Shown piece by piece: positions 53,559 through 62,576 of a stretch of DNA of 64,000 bases. A program made the position numbers and the translations under genes. The DNA comes from Pseudomonas putida. Its GTDB lineage: Bacteria; Pseudomonadota; Gammaproteobacteria; Pseudomonadales; Pseudomonadaceae. The DNA lies in the NCBI RefSeq assembly GCF_025905425.1, contig NZ_CP109603.1, forward strand, positions 2,082,001-2,146,000. The letters run 5' to 3'. The notes beneath the pieces are model-generated. The model was not told the origin of the DNA, made no database searches, and saw nothing but the letters and a program-made list of their open reading frames with translations. Position 1 is the first letter of the stretch, and the number at the start of each line of letters is the position of its first letter.

Positions 53559-54575
53559 TTAACCACGCGGGTCAAACGCCTCGCGCAGCGCATCGCCGAT
53601 AAACACCAGCAGCGACAGAATCACCGCCAGCGCGAAAAACGCGGTAAATCCAAGCCAGGGGGCCTCCAGGTGCTGTTTGCCCTGGGTGACCAACTCACCC
53701 AGCGAGGCGCTGCCGGCCGGCATGCCAAAGCCCAGGAAGTCCAGCGCGGTCAAGGTGGTGATTGCCCCGGTCAACATGAACGGCACATAGGTCAGCGTGG
53801 CATTCATGGCATTGGGCAGGATGTGCCGCAGCATCACCTGGCTGTCTGGCAACCCCAGCGCCCGCGCAGCTTTCACGTACTCCAGGTTGCGCCCCCGCAA
53901 GAACTCGGCACGCACCACGTCTACCAGGGCCAGCCACGAGAACAGCGCCATGATCCCCAGCAACCACCAGAAATCAGGCTCGACAAAGCCGCTGAGGATG
54001 ATCAACAGGTACAGCACCGGCAACCCCGACCAGACCTCCAGCAAGCGCTGCCCGAGCAGGTCGACCCAACCGCCGTGGTAGCCCTGCAAGGCCCCGGCGG
54101 TTACGCCGATCAGCACGCTGACCACGGTCAAGGCAAAGGCGAACAGCAGCGACACCCGGGTGCCGTACAGCACCCGGGCCAGCACATCGCGGCCCTGGTC
54201 GTCGGTGCCGAGCCAGTTGCTCGCGCTGGGCGGGCTGGGGGTTGGCACTTGCAGGTCGTAGTTCGGTGTGTCGGCACTGAATGGGATCGGTGCAAACAGC
54301 ATCCAGCCGCCTTGGCCCTCGATCAACTGGCGCACGTAGGCACTGCGGTAGTCCGGCTGGAACGGCAACTGGCCGCCGAATTGCTGCTCGGTGTAACGCT
54401 TGAGGGCCGGGGTGTACAGCTCACCCTTGTAGCCCAGCAGCAAGGGTTTGTCGTTGGCTACCAGCTCCGCGCCCAGGCTCAGCAGCAAAAGCGCGGCGAA
54501 CAGCCACAGCGAAACCCAGCCGCGGCGGTTGCGACGAAAGCGTTGCAGGCGGCGGCGCGAAACGGGCGAGAGCAT
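53559..54575 (-). CDS. yejE: Peptide ABC importer permease YejE
   Basis: This 338-aa inner-membrane permease has an N-terminal helix (about 18-38), a long periplasmic segment (about 40-125) and a C-terminal six-helix binding-protein-dependent transport domain. The EAA loop reads VKAARALGLPDSQVMLRHILPN. YejE exists in E. coli yejABEF, which imports peptides including microcin C. The ATG overlaps the yejB stop by one base (TGATG). The usual next gene, the ATPase yejF, is absent; hbdH starts 26 bp after yejE ends. Confidence 0.9.
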   Translation of the reverse strand: MLSPVSRRRLQRFRRNRRGWVSLWLFAALLLLSLGAELVANDKPLLLGYKGELYTPALKRYTEQQFGGQLPFQPDYRSAYVRQLIEGQGGWMLFAPIPFSADTPNYDLQVPTPSPPSASNWLGTDDQGRDVLARVLYGTRVSLLFAFALTVVSVLIGVTAGALQGYHGGWVDLLGQRLLEVWSGLPVLYLLIILSGFVEPDFWWLLGIMALFSWLALVDVVRAEFLRGRNLEYVKAARALGLPDSQVMLRHILPNAMNATLTYVPFMLTGAITTLTALDFLGFGMPAGSASLGELVTQGKQHLEAPWLGFTAFFALAVILSLLVFIGDALREAFDPRG

Positions 54576-55633
54576 CAGTTGGCCCTCGTGTCGAAGTCGA
54601 TGCGTGGGTCGAGCAGGGTGTAGCACACATCGCCGATCAGGCGGATCAACAAACCCGCCAGGGTGAAGATGAACAGTGTGCCGAACACCACCGGGTAGTC
54701 ACGCGACACGGCCGCCTCGTAGCTCATCCGCCCAAGCCCATCGAGGGAGAAGATCACTTCGATCAACAGCGACCCCGCGAAGAACACCGTGATCAGCGCC
54801 TGAGGCAGCCCGGCCACCACCAACAGCATGGCATTGCGCAGCACGTGGCCGTAGAGCACGCGCCGTTCGCTCAGCCCCTTGGCCCGGGCCGTGACCACGT
54901 ATTGGCGGGAGATCTCATCGAGAAAAGCATTCTTGGTCAGCAGCGTCAGGGTGGCGAAGCCGCCGATCACCAGTGCGCCGACCGGCAGCACCAAGTGCCA
55001 GAAATAGTCGGCGACCTTGCCCAGCAGGCTGAGCTGGTCGAAGTTTTCCGACACCAGGCCACGCACGGGGAACCAGTTGAGCGACGTGCCACCGGCGAAC
55101 AACACGATCAGCAACAAGGCGAACAGAAACGAGGGCAGGGCATAGCCGATCACGATCAGCGCGCTGCTCCAGGCATCGAAGCGGCTGCCGTGGCGCACGG
55201 CCTTGCGGATGCCCAGCGGGATCGAGACCAGGTAGGTGATGAGTGTGGCCCAGAAACCCAGCGACAAGGTGACCGGCAGTTTGTCGAGGATCAGGTCAGT
55301 GACCTTGGCCCCGCGAAAAAAGCTCTGGCCGAAGTCAAGGCGGGCGTACTGGCTGAGCATCAGCCAGAGGCGCTCGGGGGCTGATTTGTCGAAGCCGTAC
55401 TGGTGCTTGATCGCTTCGATCAGTTTTGGGTCCAGGCCACGGGTAGCCCGCGACTCGCCATGCGCCACCTCGGCACGGGCGCCGGGTGCGCCGCCGCCGA
55501 TACCCTGCAAGCGCGCCACCGCTTGCTCCACCGGCCCCCCCGGCGCGGCCTGGACGATTGCGAAATTGACCAGCAAAATCGCCAGCAGCGTGGGGATGAT
55601 CAGCAACAGGCGACGCACAATGTAGGCCGTCAT
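54575..55633 (-). CDS. yejB: Peptide ABC importer permease YejB
   Basis: This 352-aa DppB/OppB-type permease has an N-terminal helix ([20 protein letters not shown]), an insertion with [15 protein letters not shown] typical of YejB (about 45-65), and five further helices with the EAA loop [23 protein letters not shown]. The start overlaps the end of the yejA-like gene by 4 bp. It partners with YejE in the membrane. Confidence 0.92.
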   Translation of the reverse strand: MTAYIVRRLLLIIPTLLAILLVNFAIVQAAPGGPVEQAVARLQGIGGGAPGARAEVAHGESRATRGLDPKLIEAIKHQYGFDKSAPERLWLMLSQYARLDFGQSFFRGAKVTDLILDKLPVTLSLGFWATLITYLVSIPLGIRKAVRHGSRFDAWSSALIVIGYALPSFLFALLLIVLFAGGTSLNWFPVRGLVSENFDQLSLLGKVADYFWHLVLPVGALVIGGFATLTLLTKNAFLDEISRQYVVTARAKGLSERRVLYGHVLRNAMLLVVAGLPQALITVFFAGSLLIEVIFSLDGLGRMSYEAAVSRDYPVVFGTLFIFTLAGLLIRLIGDVCYTLLDPRIDFDTRAN

Positions 55634-57522
55634 GGTGAGGCCTTCAGGCGCTCGGCCATCTGCGTGTTGGTCAAGGGGGTAGGGCTGACTTCCCACCAGG
55701 TGTCCAGGCCTTCGTCATAGGCGGCCTGCACCTTGGGCAGGCCAAAGCGGTTCCACCAGGCGGTGGAGCTGCCGGGTGGGTAGTAGTTGGGGATCCAGTA
55801 GTAGTTCCACTGCAGCACGCGGTCCAGGGCATGGGCGTGGCGCAGCATGTCGGCTTGAGTGCTGGCGCGCACCAGGCCATCGATCAGGCTGTCCACGGCG
55901 GGGTCCTGGAGCACCATCAGGTTGTTCGAGCCAGGGTCGTGGGCCGCTGCCGAGCCGAAGTAGTTGTACAGCTCGGCACCCGGCGACAGTGTGACCGGGT
56001 AGCCGGTCACGATCATGTCGTAGTCACGTGCCATCAGGCGGTTGACGTACTGGGCCGAGTCGACATTGCGGATGTTCAGGGTCACGCCAATCTGCGCCAA
56101 GTTGCGCTTCCACGGCAGCAGCAGGCGTTCCAGGCCAGCCTGGCCGTTAAGGAAGGTGAATTCCAGCGGCTCACCCTGGGCGTTCACCAGGCGGTCGCCC
56201 TCGGGGTGCCAGCCGGCTTGCTGCAACAAAGCCAGCGCTTGCAGCTGTTGCGCGCGGATAATGCCAGTGCCATCGGTGACCGGGGCCGTGAATACTTGAT
56301 CGAAGACCTCATCCGGCACTAGGCCGCGCAAGGGCTCCAGCAGTTCAAGCTCGCTCGCGTCCGGCCGTTCGCGGGCAGCCAGCGCGGTGTTGGAGAACAC
56401 GCTCTGTTGACGGATGTAGAGGTTGCGCATCATCTGCCGGTTGCTCCACTCGTAGTCCCAGAGCATGCCCAGCGCCTGGCGCACGCGGCGGTCGTGAAAC
56501 GGCGGCTTGTCCAGGTTGAACACGTACCCCTGCGCCACTTGCGGCTTGGCCGGGCCCAGGTGAGCGCGCTGCAGGCGGCCGTCGTCCAGCTGCGCGCCGT
56601 TGTAGCCGAGGGTGTAGGCCGTGGCGGAAAACTCGCGGTTATAGTCGTAGCCGCCCCCTTTGAGCACTTGCCGCGCCACTTCGGTGTCGCCGAAGTATTC
56701 GATACGCAGCGTGTCGAAATTGTAGCGGCCGCGGCTGACTGGGAGGTCTTTGGCCCACCAGGTCGGGTTACGTTCAAAGGTGATGCTGCGGCCATTGTCG
56801 ATCCGGCCAATGCGATACGGGCCGCTGCCGACCGGTTTGTCGAAGCCGGCCCCGTTGGCGAAATCGCGCTGCTGCCAGTCATGCTCGGGCAGCACCGGCA
56901 GGCCTGCCAGGTCCAGCGGCAGGGTGCGGCCGTGGGGCTGCTTGAAGTCGAAGCGCACGCGGTGGGGGCCTTCGACAGTCACCCCAGTGACCTCGGCGAA
57001 CTGGGTGCGGTATTTGAGGCTGCCTTTGCTCATCAGCAGCTCAAAGGTGAAACGCACGTCTTCGGCGCGCACCGGTTTGCCGTCGGCGAAGGTGGCGCGT
57101 GGGTCGATTTCGAAACGTAGCCAGGCATCGTCGGGGCCACGCTCCATGCGCCGGGCAATCAGGCCGTAGACGGTGTAGGGTTCATCGAACGCGCGCACGG
57201 CCAATGGCGCGTAAAGCCAGCCATCGACTTCGTTGACGCCGATGCCTTTGTCGATGTACGGCAGAATATGGTCGAACTGGCCGATCTCGAGGGCCGAGCG
57301 GCGCAGCATGCCGCCCTTGGGGGCGTAGGGGTTGGTGTAGTCGAAATGGCGGAAGGTTTCGTTGTAGCGAGGGGCTTCGCCGTAGACGGTCAAGGCGTGG
57401 GTAGGTGCGGCGTGGGCGTTAGGGGGAAGGCACAGGATCAATGCCAGCCAGCCCAGGCGATACAAACCCCGGCAGCAGCACCAGGGTGCTGCTGCAGAGG
57501 TTGAGTCGTTCCTGAGGAACAA
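55630..57522 (-). CDS. yejA: YejA-like extracellular solute-binding protein
   Basis: This 630-aa family-5 periplasmic binding protein has a signal sequence (about residues 20-38, [17 protein letters not shown]), the SBP_bac_5 start [22 protein letters not shown], and [25 protein letters not shown]. The C-terminal lobe includes [19 protein letters not shown]. No ATG fits; the frame begins at a TTG at 57522 with a poor ribosome site, so the true start is uncertain. It heads the yejABE operon and delivers peptides to YejBE. Confidence 0.9.
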   Translation of the reverse strand: MFLRNDSTSAAAPWCCCRGLYRLGWLALILCLPPNAHAAPTHALTVYGEAPRYNETFRHFDYTNPYAPKGGMLRRSALEIGQFDHILPYIDKGIGVNEVDGWLYAPLAVRAFDEPYTVYGLIARRMERGPDDAWLRFEIDPRATFADGKPVRAEDVRFTFELLMSKGSLKYRTQFAEVTGVTVEGPHRVRFDFKQPHGRTLPLDLAGLPVLPEHDWQQRDFANGAGFDKPVGSGPYRIGRIDNGRSITFERNPTWWAKDLPVSRGRYNFDTLRIEYFGDTEVARQVLKGGGYDYNREFSATAYTLGYNGAQLDDGRLQRAHLGPAKPQVAQGYVFNLDKPPFHDRRVRQALGMLWDYEWSNRQMMRNLYIRQQSVFSNTALAARERPDASELELLEPLRGLVPDEVFDQVFTAPVTDGTGIIRAQQLQALALLQQAGWHPEGDRLVNAQGEPLEFTFLNGQAGLERLLLPWKRNLAQIGVTLNIRNVDSAQYVNRLMARDYDMIVTGYPVTLSPGAELYNYFGSAAAHDPGSNNLMVLQDPAVDSLIDGLVRASTQADMLRHAHALDRVLQWNYYWIPNYYPPGSSTAWWNRFGLPKVQAAYDEGLDTWWEVSPTPLTNTQMAERLKASP

Positions 57523-57529
57523 CCTGGTA

Positions 57530-57811
57530 TCAGTCCTGACGGCTGGTCACTTCCAGCAGGTGATAACCGAACTGGGTTTTCACCGGGCCCTGGACAACGT
57601 TCAGCGGCGCGCTGAAGACCACGGTATCGAACTCACGCACCATCTGGCCCGGGCCGAACGAGCCCAGGTCGCCGCCTTGGCGGCTGGATGGGCAGGTGGA
57701 GTTGGCCTTGGCGACTTCAGCGAAATCGGCACCCGCTTCGATCTGGGTTTTGAGTTCGTTGCATTTGTCTTCGCTGCTGACCAGGATGTGGCGGGCGGTG
57801 GCACGTGCCAT
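57530..57811 (-). CDS. ppiC: Parvulin-type peptidyl-prolyl isomerase (second of two)
   Basis: This 93-aa parvulin has ARHILVSSEDKCNELK, STCPSSRQGGDLGSFGPGQMV and GPVKTQFGYHLLEV. It has the same length as E. coli PpiC and is closer to it than the 91-aa copy at 49885. It is cytoplasmic. It ends 7 bp before the proposed yejA start on the same strand, so yejA may rely on coupled translation. Confidence 0.93.
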   Translation of the reverse strand: MARATARHILVSSEDKCNELKTQIEAGADFAEVAKANSTCPSSRQGGDLGSFGPGQMVREFDTVVFSAPLNVVQGPVKTQFGYHLLEVTSRQD

Positions 57812-57890
57812 GGGTACTGCTCCTTAGGGTAAAAACGCAAGCCTAGCGCACTTGTTCGGGAAATGTCTCGCAAGGCATGTTGGCGACTGC

Positions 57891-58952
57891 CTACAGTTTT
57901 TGTGCCGCCTCGCGCAACAGTGTTTCAGTCGATGCCCAACCCAGGCAGCCATCGGTGATCGACACGCCGTACTTGAGTGCGCCTTTGCCCAAGGCCTGGC
58001 AGCCATCGAACAGGTGCCCTTCGATCATCACGCCAACAATCGAGCGGTCACCGGCCACGCGCTGGGCCAGCACGTCCTCGAACACTGCGGGTTGACGGGC
58101 CGGGTCCTTGCCGCTGTTGGCATGGCTGCAATCGACCATGATCCGCGCCTGCAAGCCCACCTTGGCCAAGCCCTGGCGAGCCTGGGCGATACTTGCCGCA
58201 TCGTAGTTCGGGCCTTGGTGGCCGCCCCGCAAGACCAGGTGGGTATCGGGGTTGCCCAGGGTCTCGATGATTGCCGGATGGCCCTGCGCATCCATGCCGA
58301 AGTGGCGGTGCGGGTGGGCGGCGCTGCGCATGGCGTCGCAGGCGATGCCGATACCGCCGTCGGTGCCGTTTTTGAAGCCCACCGGCAATGCAAGGCCACT
58401 GACCATTTCGCGGTGCACTTGCGACTCGGTGGTGCGTGCGCCGATGGCGGCCCAGCCCAGCAGGTCATCGAAGTAGCCCGCGGCCATCGGTTGCAGCAGT
58501 TCGGTGGCAATCGGCAGGCCGCGCTCGATCATGTTCAGCATCAAGCCACGGGACAGGGCGATGCCGGCATGCATGTCGTCGCTGCCATCAAGGTGCGGGT
58601 CGTAGGCCAGGCCTTTCCAGCCCACCGTGGTACGGGGCTTTTCGACGTAGGCGCGCATCACCAGCAGCAGCTTGTCATCCACCTCGCGGCTCAGCGCGGC
58701 CAGGCGATCGGCGTATTCCAGGGCCGAGCGCGGGTCGTGGATCGAGCAAGGGCCGACCACCACCAGCAGGCGTTCGTCGCGGCCTTCGAGGATGGCGCGG
58801 ATGGCCTGACGATGGGCATGGACTTGCTGGGTGAGCTCGGTGGACAGCGGCATTTGCTGCTTGAGCAGATGGGGGCTGGGCAGACGCTGGCTGACGGTGG
58901 TGTTGGCGGCTTGCGGTTGGGTCAGGGGCAGGGCGAGGTTCGAGGCGTGCAT
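57891..58952 (-). CDS. aroF: Class I DAHP synthase (3-deoxy-7-phosphoheptulonate synthase)
   Basis: This 353-aa AroF/G/H-type enzyme condenses phosphoenolpyruvate and erythrose-4-phosphate, the first step of aromatic amino-acid synthesis. Landmarks are VVGPCSIHD (near residue 65), MRAYVEKPRTTVGWKG (near 97), IGARTTESQVHR, GFKNGTDGG, LRGGHQGPNY and DCSHANS. It has no regulatory fusion. It is preceded by a leader region with two aromatic-rich mini-ORFs and a strong terminator (59001-59411), pointing to attenuation by aromatic amino acids. Which isoenzyme (Tyr, Phe or Trp type) is not settled by sequence alone. Confidence 0.93.
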   Translation of the reverse strand: MHASNLALPLTQPQAANTTVSQRLPSPHLLKQQMPLSTELTQQVHAHRQAIRAILEGRDERLLVVVGPCSIHDPRSALEYADRLAALSREVDDKLLLVMRAYVEKPRTTVGWKGLAYDPHLDGSDDMHAGIALSRGLMLNMIERGLPIATELLQPMAAGYFDDLLGWAAIGARTTESQVHREMVSGLALPVGFKNGTDGGIGIACDAMRSAAHPHRHFGMDAQGHPAIIETLGNPDTHLVLRGGHQGPNYDAASIAQARQGLAKVGLQARIMVDCSHANSGKDPARQPAVFEDVLAQRVAGDRSIVGVMIEGHLFDGCQALGKGALKYGVSITDGCLGWASTETLLREAAQKL

Positions 58953-59000
58953 GGCGTTTTTCCCTGGGCGGACGGCGGGTTCTGGCCCGCGCGGTCGGCC

Positions 59001-59153
59001 CTATCGAGGTGTTCGACAGATCGTTGAATGTGTGTTGTCTGCAGCGTTGCCACCCTTGAAGGACGACCGAACGGAGGCGGCAGGCTGGCCCGAACGGGAT
59101 TGGCTAAATCGCCAGGCATAGGTGCTTGCGTCGTAATAAGTGGCGTAGTTCAT
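59001..59153 (-). CDS. Second leader ORF upstream of DAHP synthase (50 codons, Tyr-rich start)
   Basis: The peptide starts MNYATYYDASTYAWRF: four Tyr plus Trp and Phe among the first 16 residues. The rest is Ser/Arg-rich with no aromatics except one Phe. GAGGAC precedes the ATG at 59153. It lies between the attenuator hairpin and aroF, ending 48 bp before the aroF start. It may be a second control peptide, or a coupler that keeps the transcript translated. No protein family is recognised. Confidence 0.55.
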   Translation of the reverse strand: MNYATYYDASTYAWRFSQSRSGQPAASVRSSFKGGNAADNTHSTICRTPR

Positions 59154-59202
59154 GAATGTGTCCTCAACGTAAATCGGTAATGTTCAAAGGCCTGAAAAGC
59201 AA

Positions 59203-59234
59203 AACCCCCGGTCGGGGAGCCGACCGGGGGTTTG
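59203..59234 (-). terminator. Attenuator / intrinsic terminator before DAHP synthase
   Basis: An 11-bp stem (CCCCCGGTCGG and complement, 4-nt loop, 59205-59230) is followed on the minus strand by TTTTGCTTTT. It lies 58 bp after the stop of the first leader ORF and well before aroF, the right place for an attenuator. Confidence 0.8.
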
Positions 59235-59266
59235 AGTATTCTCATGTTCGGCGGCCCTCGAAAGTG

Positions 59267-59292
59267 GGCGCCGTGTGGGTATCAGCGGCGCC
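59267..59292 (-). promoter_or_regulatory. Pause hairpin at the end of the leader ORF
   Basis: GGCGCCG (59267-59273) pairs perfectly with CGGCGCC (59286-59292), and the upper arm touches the leader stop codon. A ribosome at the leader stop would cover this arm, as in classical 1:2 pause hairpins. Confidence 0.6.
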
Positions 59293-59411
59293 TAGTGGCT
59301 AAACCAATACCCAAAGTAATAGCTGGCAGGGGCCATGCTACCGGCAACAGCCAGCACAGGGCGCAGGGTGCGACCGGTGTTGTTGGCGTGATTGCAGGTG
59401 TGTTTCGGCAT
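59292..59411 (-). CDS. Aromatic leader peptide of the DAHP synthase gene
   Basis: The 39-codon ORF ends SYYFGYWFSH, with six aromatic residues (Tyr, Tyr, Phe, Tyr, Trp, Phe) in seven codons just before the stop. GGAGAG sits six bases before the ATG at 59411. It is followed by a pause hairpin and an 11-bp terminator, the full layout of ribosome-mediated attenuation. All three aromatic amino acids are represented, so starvation for any one could relieve termination. Confidence 0.75.
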   Translation of the reverse strand: MPKHTCNHANNTGRTLRPVLAVAGSMAPASYYFGYWFSH

Positions 59412-59502
59412 GTTGCTCTCCAGTGAATGAGCCCGAGCTTACTTCAGATCAGGCGCGGCGTTCAATGGGTAAATGCTATGGGGGCGATCATTGTGGCTAA
59501 TG

Positions 59503-60054
59503 TCAGTGGCCATAGCGCCCTACAAGGGTTTGCCCGCCCAAGGCATGGCCTTGCAGCAATTCCAGCAGCCCATTGCGGTCGAGCTCCGCTGGCAGGATGC
59601 CGGGTGCCAGGTCGGTGGCGATCAACGTCAGTGTGTAGTGATGTGGGTTATCCCCAGCGGGCGGGCAGGGGCCTCGGTAGCTGGCGGTCCCACGGGAATT
59701 GCGCCCCACCGTGAAGGCGGGGGTGGTTTGCCCGGCTACGCCTTCTTTCAAGCCGTCCAGGGCCGGGTCGATGTTGTAGGCGACCCAGTGCACCACCCCA
59801 AGGCCCTTGCCGCCGTCGGGGTCGAACATCACCAGCGCCAAGGACTGGGTGCCTGCTGGCAGGTTGTCCCAGCTCAACTGCGGGGTGCGCGCTTCGCCGG
59901 CACCACAGGCCGGGTCAGGCCCCACCTGTTGCAGGGCAATCACCCCGCCGTCGGTGAACGAGGATGAACTGATCGACAAGGCGCCAGAGCCCGGCCCTGC
60001 GGCCAGTGCGCTGAGTGGCAGCAGGGCTGCGAGCAGCCAGGGTTTGACGTTCAT
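59503..60054 (-). CDS. YbhB/YbcL (Raf kinase inhibitor-like) family protein
   Basis: This 183-aa PEBP-fold protein has a signal peptide (about 1-18). The family motifs are LSWDNLPAGTQSLALVMFDPD, VVHWVAYNI and YRGPCPPAGDNPHHYTLTL, with the conserved His of the PEBP pocket. It is periplasmic, of unknown ligand. It is followed by the aroF leader region on the same strand. Confidence 0.9.
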   Translation of the reverse strand: MNVKPWLLAALLPLSALAAGPGSGALSISSSSFTDGGVIALQQVGPDPACGAGEARTPQLSWDNLPAGTQSLALVMFDPDGGKGLGVVHWVAYNIDPALDGLKEGVAGQTTPAFTVGRNSRGTASYRGPCPPAGDNPHHYTLTLIATDLAPGILPAELDRNGLLELLQGHALGGQTLVGRYGH

Positions 60055-60102
60055 GGCAATTCCTTGGCAGGGCGATGGGGCGCAGTGTAGCCCAGGCCGG
60101 CC

Positions 60103-60414
60103 TCAACGGCTGTCCTGGTCCTCGGCGGTGCCGCCGTCGTAGCCGGCACCGGAGCCTGTGGCTTCGCCCGTGCTGTTGCTGCCGCCACTGGCGCCGTCTG
60201 CGGCATCGGTATCGCTGCCGGTATTGCTGCTGTCGTTATCCTGGCCGCTGCCGGGGCTGTTGACGCTGCTGCCGTCACCGGCCGTCTTGCCGCCGGATTG
60301 GTCGGTTTGTGGGCGGCTGTCGGTGTTGGTGGGTTCGGTGGCAGCGAAGCTGGTGCCGGAGATGGCACCCATGGCCAGGGCCAGGCACAGCGTGAGGGGG
60401 CGAATGCGGATCAT
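60103..60414 (-). CDS. Exported low-complexity Ser/Gly/Asp protein
   Basis: This 103-aa protein has a signal peptide (about 1-23, cut FAA-TEP). The mature part is almost entirely Ser, Gly, Asp, Asn and Thr with no hydrophobic core (SGGKTAGDGSSVNSPGSG), so it is intrinsically disordered. GGAGATTCACC precedes the ATG. Similar disordered exported peptides occur in pseudomonads without known function. Confidence 0.6.
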   Translation of the reverse strand: MIRIRPLTLCLALAMGAISGTSFAATEPTNTDSRPQTDQSGGKTAGDGSSVNSPGSGQDNDSSNTGSDTDAADGASGGSNSTGEATGSGAGYDGGTAEDQDSR

Positions 60415-60501
60415 GGTGAATCTCCAGTGCGGATGATCTGTCATTCGTTTGGCTGGAGTGGGACGGCGCGGTGCCCTCTGGGCGACGGGTGGTCAAGAAA
60501 A

Positions 60502-60520
60502 GGGGCTGCACAGCAGCCCC
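60502..60520 (-). terminator. Terminator after the YcaD-like transporter
   Basis: GGGGCTG/CAGCCCC with a 5-nt loop is followed on the minus strand by TTTTCTT, six bases past the transporter stop. Confidence 0.75.
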
Positions 60521-60526
60521 AGGGGT

Positions 60527-61819
60527 TCAGCTGTGCTCTGGGCGTGGCACTTTATGCTCCGCAGGCTCCAGCGGCGGGTGTTCTTGCGCTGCATGCATCA
60601 GGTCTTCGGTTACCCGCAGCTCGGCGCCGGTGGGCGAGAAGGTGGTCGAGGCGGTGAAGGGGGCCGGGTGCTCCGCCGCCGGGCGCTTGCCACGGCGCCA
60701 CAGGAAGAAGCTCACCATGCCCAGGTTGACCACTGCGAAGGCCCAGAACAGCCCCGCCTCGCCAAACGAAGTCATCATCGGCGAAATCGCCAGTGGCGCC
60801 AGTGCCGAGCCCAGCGAGTTGATCAACAGCAAGCCCTGGATCATGGGTACCAAGGCGTCGGACGGTGCACGGTCGGCAGCGTGGCTGACCGCCACCGGGT
60901 ACAGGGCGAACACGCCGCCCCCCAGCAGGAACAGCATCGCGGGCAGCAATGAAGACTCAGAAGGCAGGAACACGGTGATCAACGACAGCACCACGCACAG
61001 CCCGGCCAGGGCAATCAGCACGTCCTGGCGGTCTTTGCGGTCAGACCAACGACCCACCGGGTATTGGAGCAGCATAGCGCCCAGGATCACCCAGGCCATC
61101 ATGTTGCCGACTTCCCCCACGTCCAGGCCGATGCGCTGCAGATACAGCGGCAGCAGGGCATAAATGCCGGCAATCGCCACGCCCGAACCGAAGCAGCCGA
61201 CCAGGCCCGACGGTGCCACACCCAGCAGTTGGCGCGGTTTCAGTGGTTCGACCTGATCCAGCAGCGGTGATACCCGTGGCAGGATCACGATCGGCAGCAC
61301 CGACAGTGCCGCAAGCATGCCGGCGAGCATGAACGGCGCGGTATCGCCCAGGCCGGTGATTTCGCCAAGGCCTGCCTGGGCGATAACGCCAGCACCGTAG
61401 AAGCTAATCATGTACAGCGCCAGCAGGCGACCACGGATCTTCGCGTCGCCGGCCAGCAGCAGCCAGCTCTCGATCACCAGGAACACGCCGACCGCAGCCC
61501 AGCCATTGATCAGGCGCAAGATCGACCACCAGGTTGTGTCGTAAAACAGACCCTGCAGCAAAATGGTCGCAGCGATCAGCGAGGCGAAGCTGGTGTAGGC
61601 GCGGATATGGCCGATGCGCAGAATCAGCCGGTCATTGAAGATCGCGCCAAGGGTCAGGCCAATGAAGTAACTCGACGACACGATACCGATGGTGGTTGCC
61701 GATTCACCGGCAGCGCCCAGGCGCAGGGTGGTCAGGGAAGACATGAAGCCGTTGCCCAGGGCAATGATGAACAGCCCGAGCAGGGGCGCCAGCGCCATGG
61801 CCAGCAAACGCGGAGACAT
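60527..61819 (-). CDS. YcaD-like MFS transporter
   Basis: This 430-aa, 12-helix MFS protein resembles E. coli YcaD: GIVSSSYFIGLTLGAIFNDRLI, INGWAAVGVFLVIESWLLL and RGRLLALYMISFYGAG. It ends in a cytoplasmic hydrophilic tail of about 50 residues. GAGG lies before the ATG at 61819; the upstream open frame is non-coding. Substrate unknown. Confidence 0.87.
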   Translation of the reverse strand: MSPRLLAMALAPLLGLFIIALGNGFMSSLTTLRLGAAGESATTIGIVSSSYFIGLTLGAIFNDRLILRIGHIRAYTSFASLIAATILLQGLFYDTTWWSILRLINGWAAVGVFLVIESWLLLAGDAKIRGRLLALYMISFYGAGVIAQAGLGEITGLGDTAPFMLAGMLAALSVLPIVILPRVSPLLDQVEPLKPRQLLGVAPSGLVGCFGSGVAIAGIYALLPLYLQRIGLDVGEVGNMMAWVILGAMLLQYPVGRWSDRKDRQDVLIALAGLCVVLSLITVFLPSESSLLPAMLFLLGGGVFALYPVAVSHAADRAPSDALVPMIQGLLLINSLGSALAPLAISPMMTSFGEAGLFWAFAVVNLGMVSFFLWRRGKRPAAEHPAPFTASTTFSPTGAELRVTEDLMHAAQEHPPLEPAEHKVPRPEHS

Positions 61820-62576
61820 ACGTACCTCAAGGTGGATGAGCGGAATGAGCGCCTCTTCGGACGCGCACGCCGAATCGGCCCGACAAGGGGCCAAGAGGCT
61901 GCACGGATGTGCCTGGGATGGATGCGACCTGGGCAAGACTCAACCGCTGGGCCGTGAGGGAACTGGGCCGGGCGGGGTGGGTTGAGCCTATTTCACATGT
62001 GCGGTCATGTGTTCAGGCACGGACTCTGTCGTTGCTGCCGGTTGCCACCGTTCAAGGCGACGGGCGAAAAGGAAGCGCGATTCTACGTGCTTGCAACGAT
62101 TTGCCCAAGGGGCATTGCCCTGCGACGAGACGCCGCAGGGCGTGGCTGCCTGCAGCCTCAATGGACCCTGCCAATAATAATTTGTAAGAAAAAATAACTT
62201 TAGTCGTATTGATTCATTGTTTTATCGGCATGCAGCGGCCGTTTATTGACCTGGATCAATACAGAAGTGCAATTAATGGCCATAGCAGTTTGTTGATCGA
62301 TAAAACTGATCAAGCGATCAACCCGGTCAATTGGTCCCTGCGTCATCCTGCCACTACAATGGCGGGCGCGGCCTGCAAGGGCCGCCTTTGATTAACGTGT
62401 GATACCACGGTCAATTTAGTGTTTGCCAAGAAGTTGCGTTCTTATTAACGCGCTGCAGATTTCTATTGCCCCTGATTTGTGCCTGTCACCGAATTAGAAC
62501 GACTTGCCGATAACACCCGTTGATAAGTAACGCCTGTTCGCCTGGTACTGAACCGGGCCTAGATGAGGAGATGCCC
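61820..62576. other. Long intergenic region upstream of formate dehydrogenase
   Basis: The ~750 bp hold no supported gene. The right half is AT-rich and contains an FNR/ANR-like site (62246) and a second palindrome, TTGATCG/CGATCAA at 62293-62299 and 62315-62321. Both fit an oxygen-regulated promoter for the operon that starts at 62577. Confidence 0.5.
62246..62259 (+). promoter_or_regulatory. ANR/FNR-like box
   Basis: TTGACCTGGATCAA matches TTGAT-N4-ATCAA at 9 of 10 defined positions. It suggests anaerobic or micro-aerobic activation of the formate dehydrogenase operon. Confidence 0.6.

Noticed and set aside
62209..62391. 60-codon ORF in the fdnG upstream region
   Set aside because: It overlaps the ANR-like box and has no ribosome site. 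The region is better explained as promoter.
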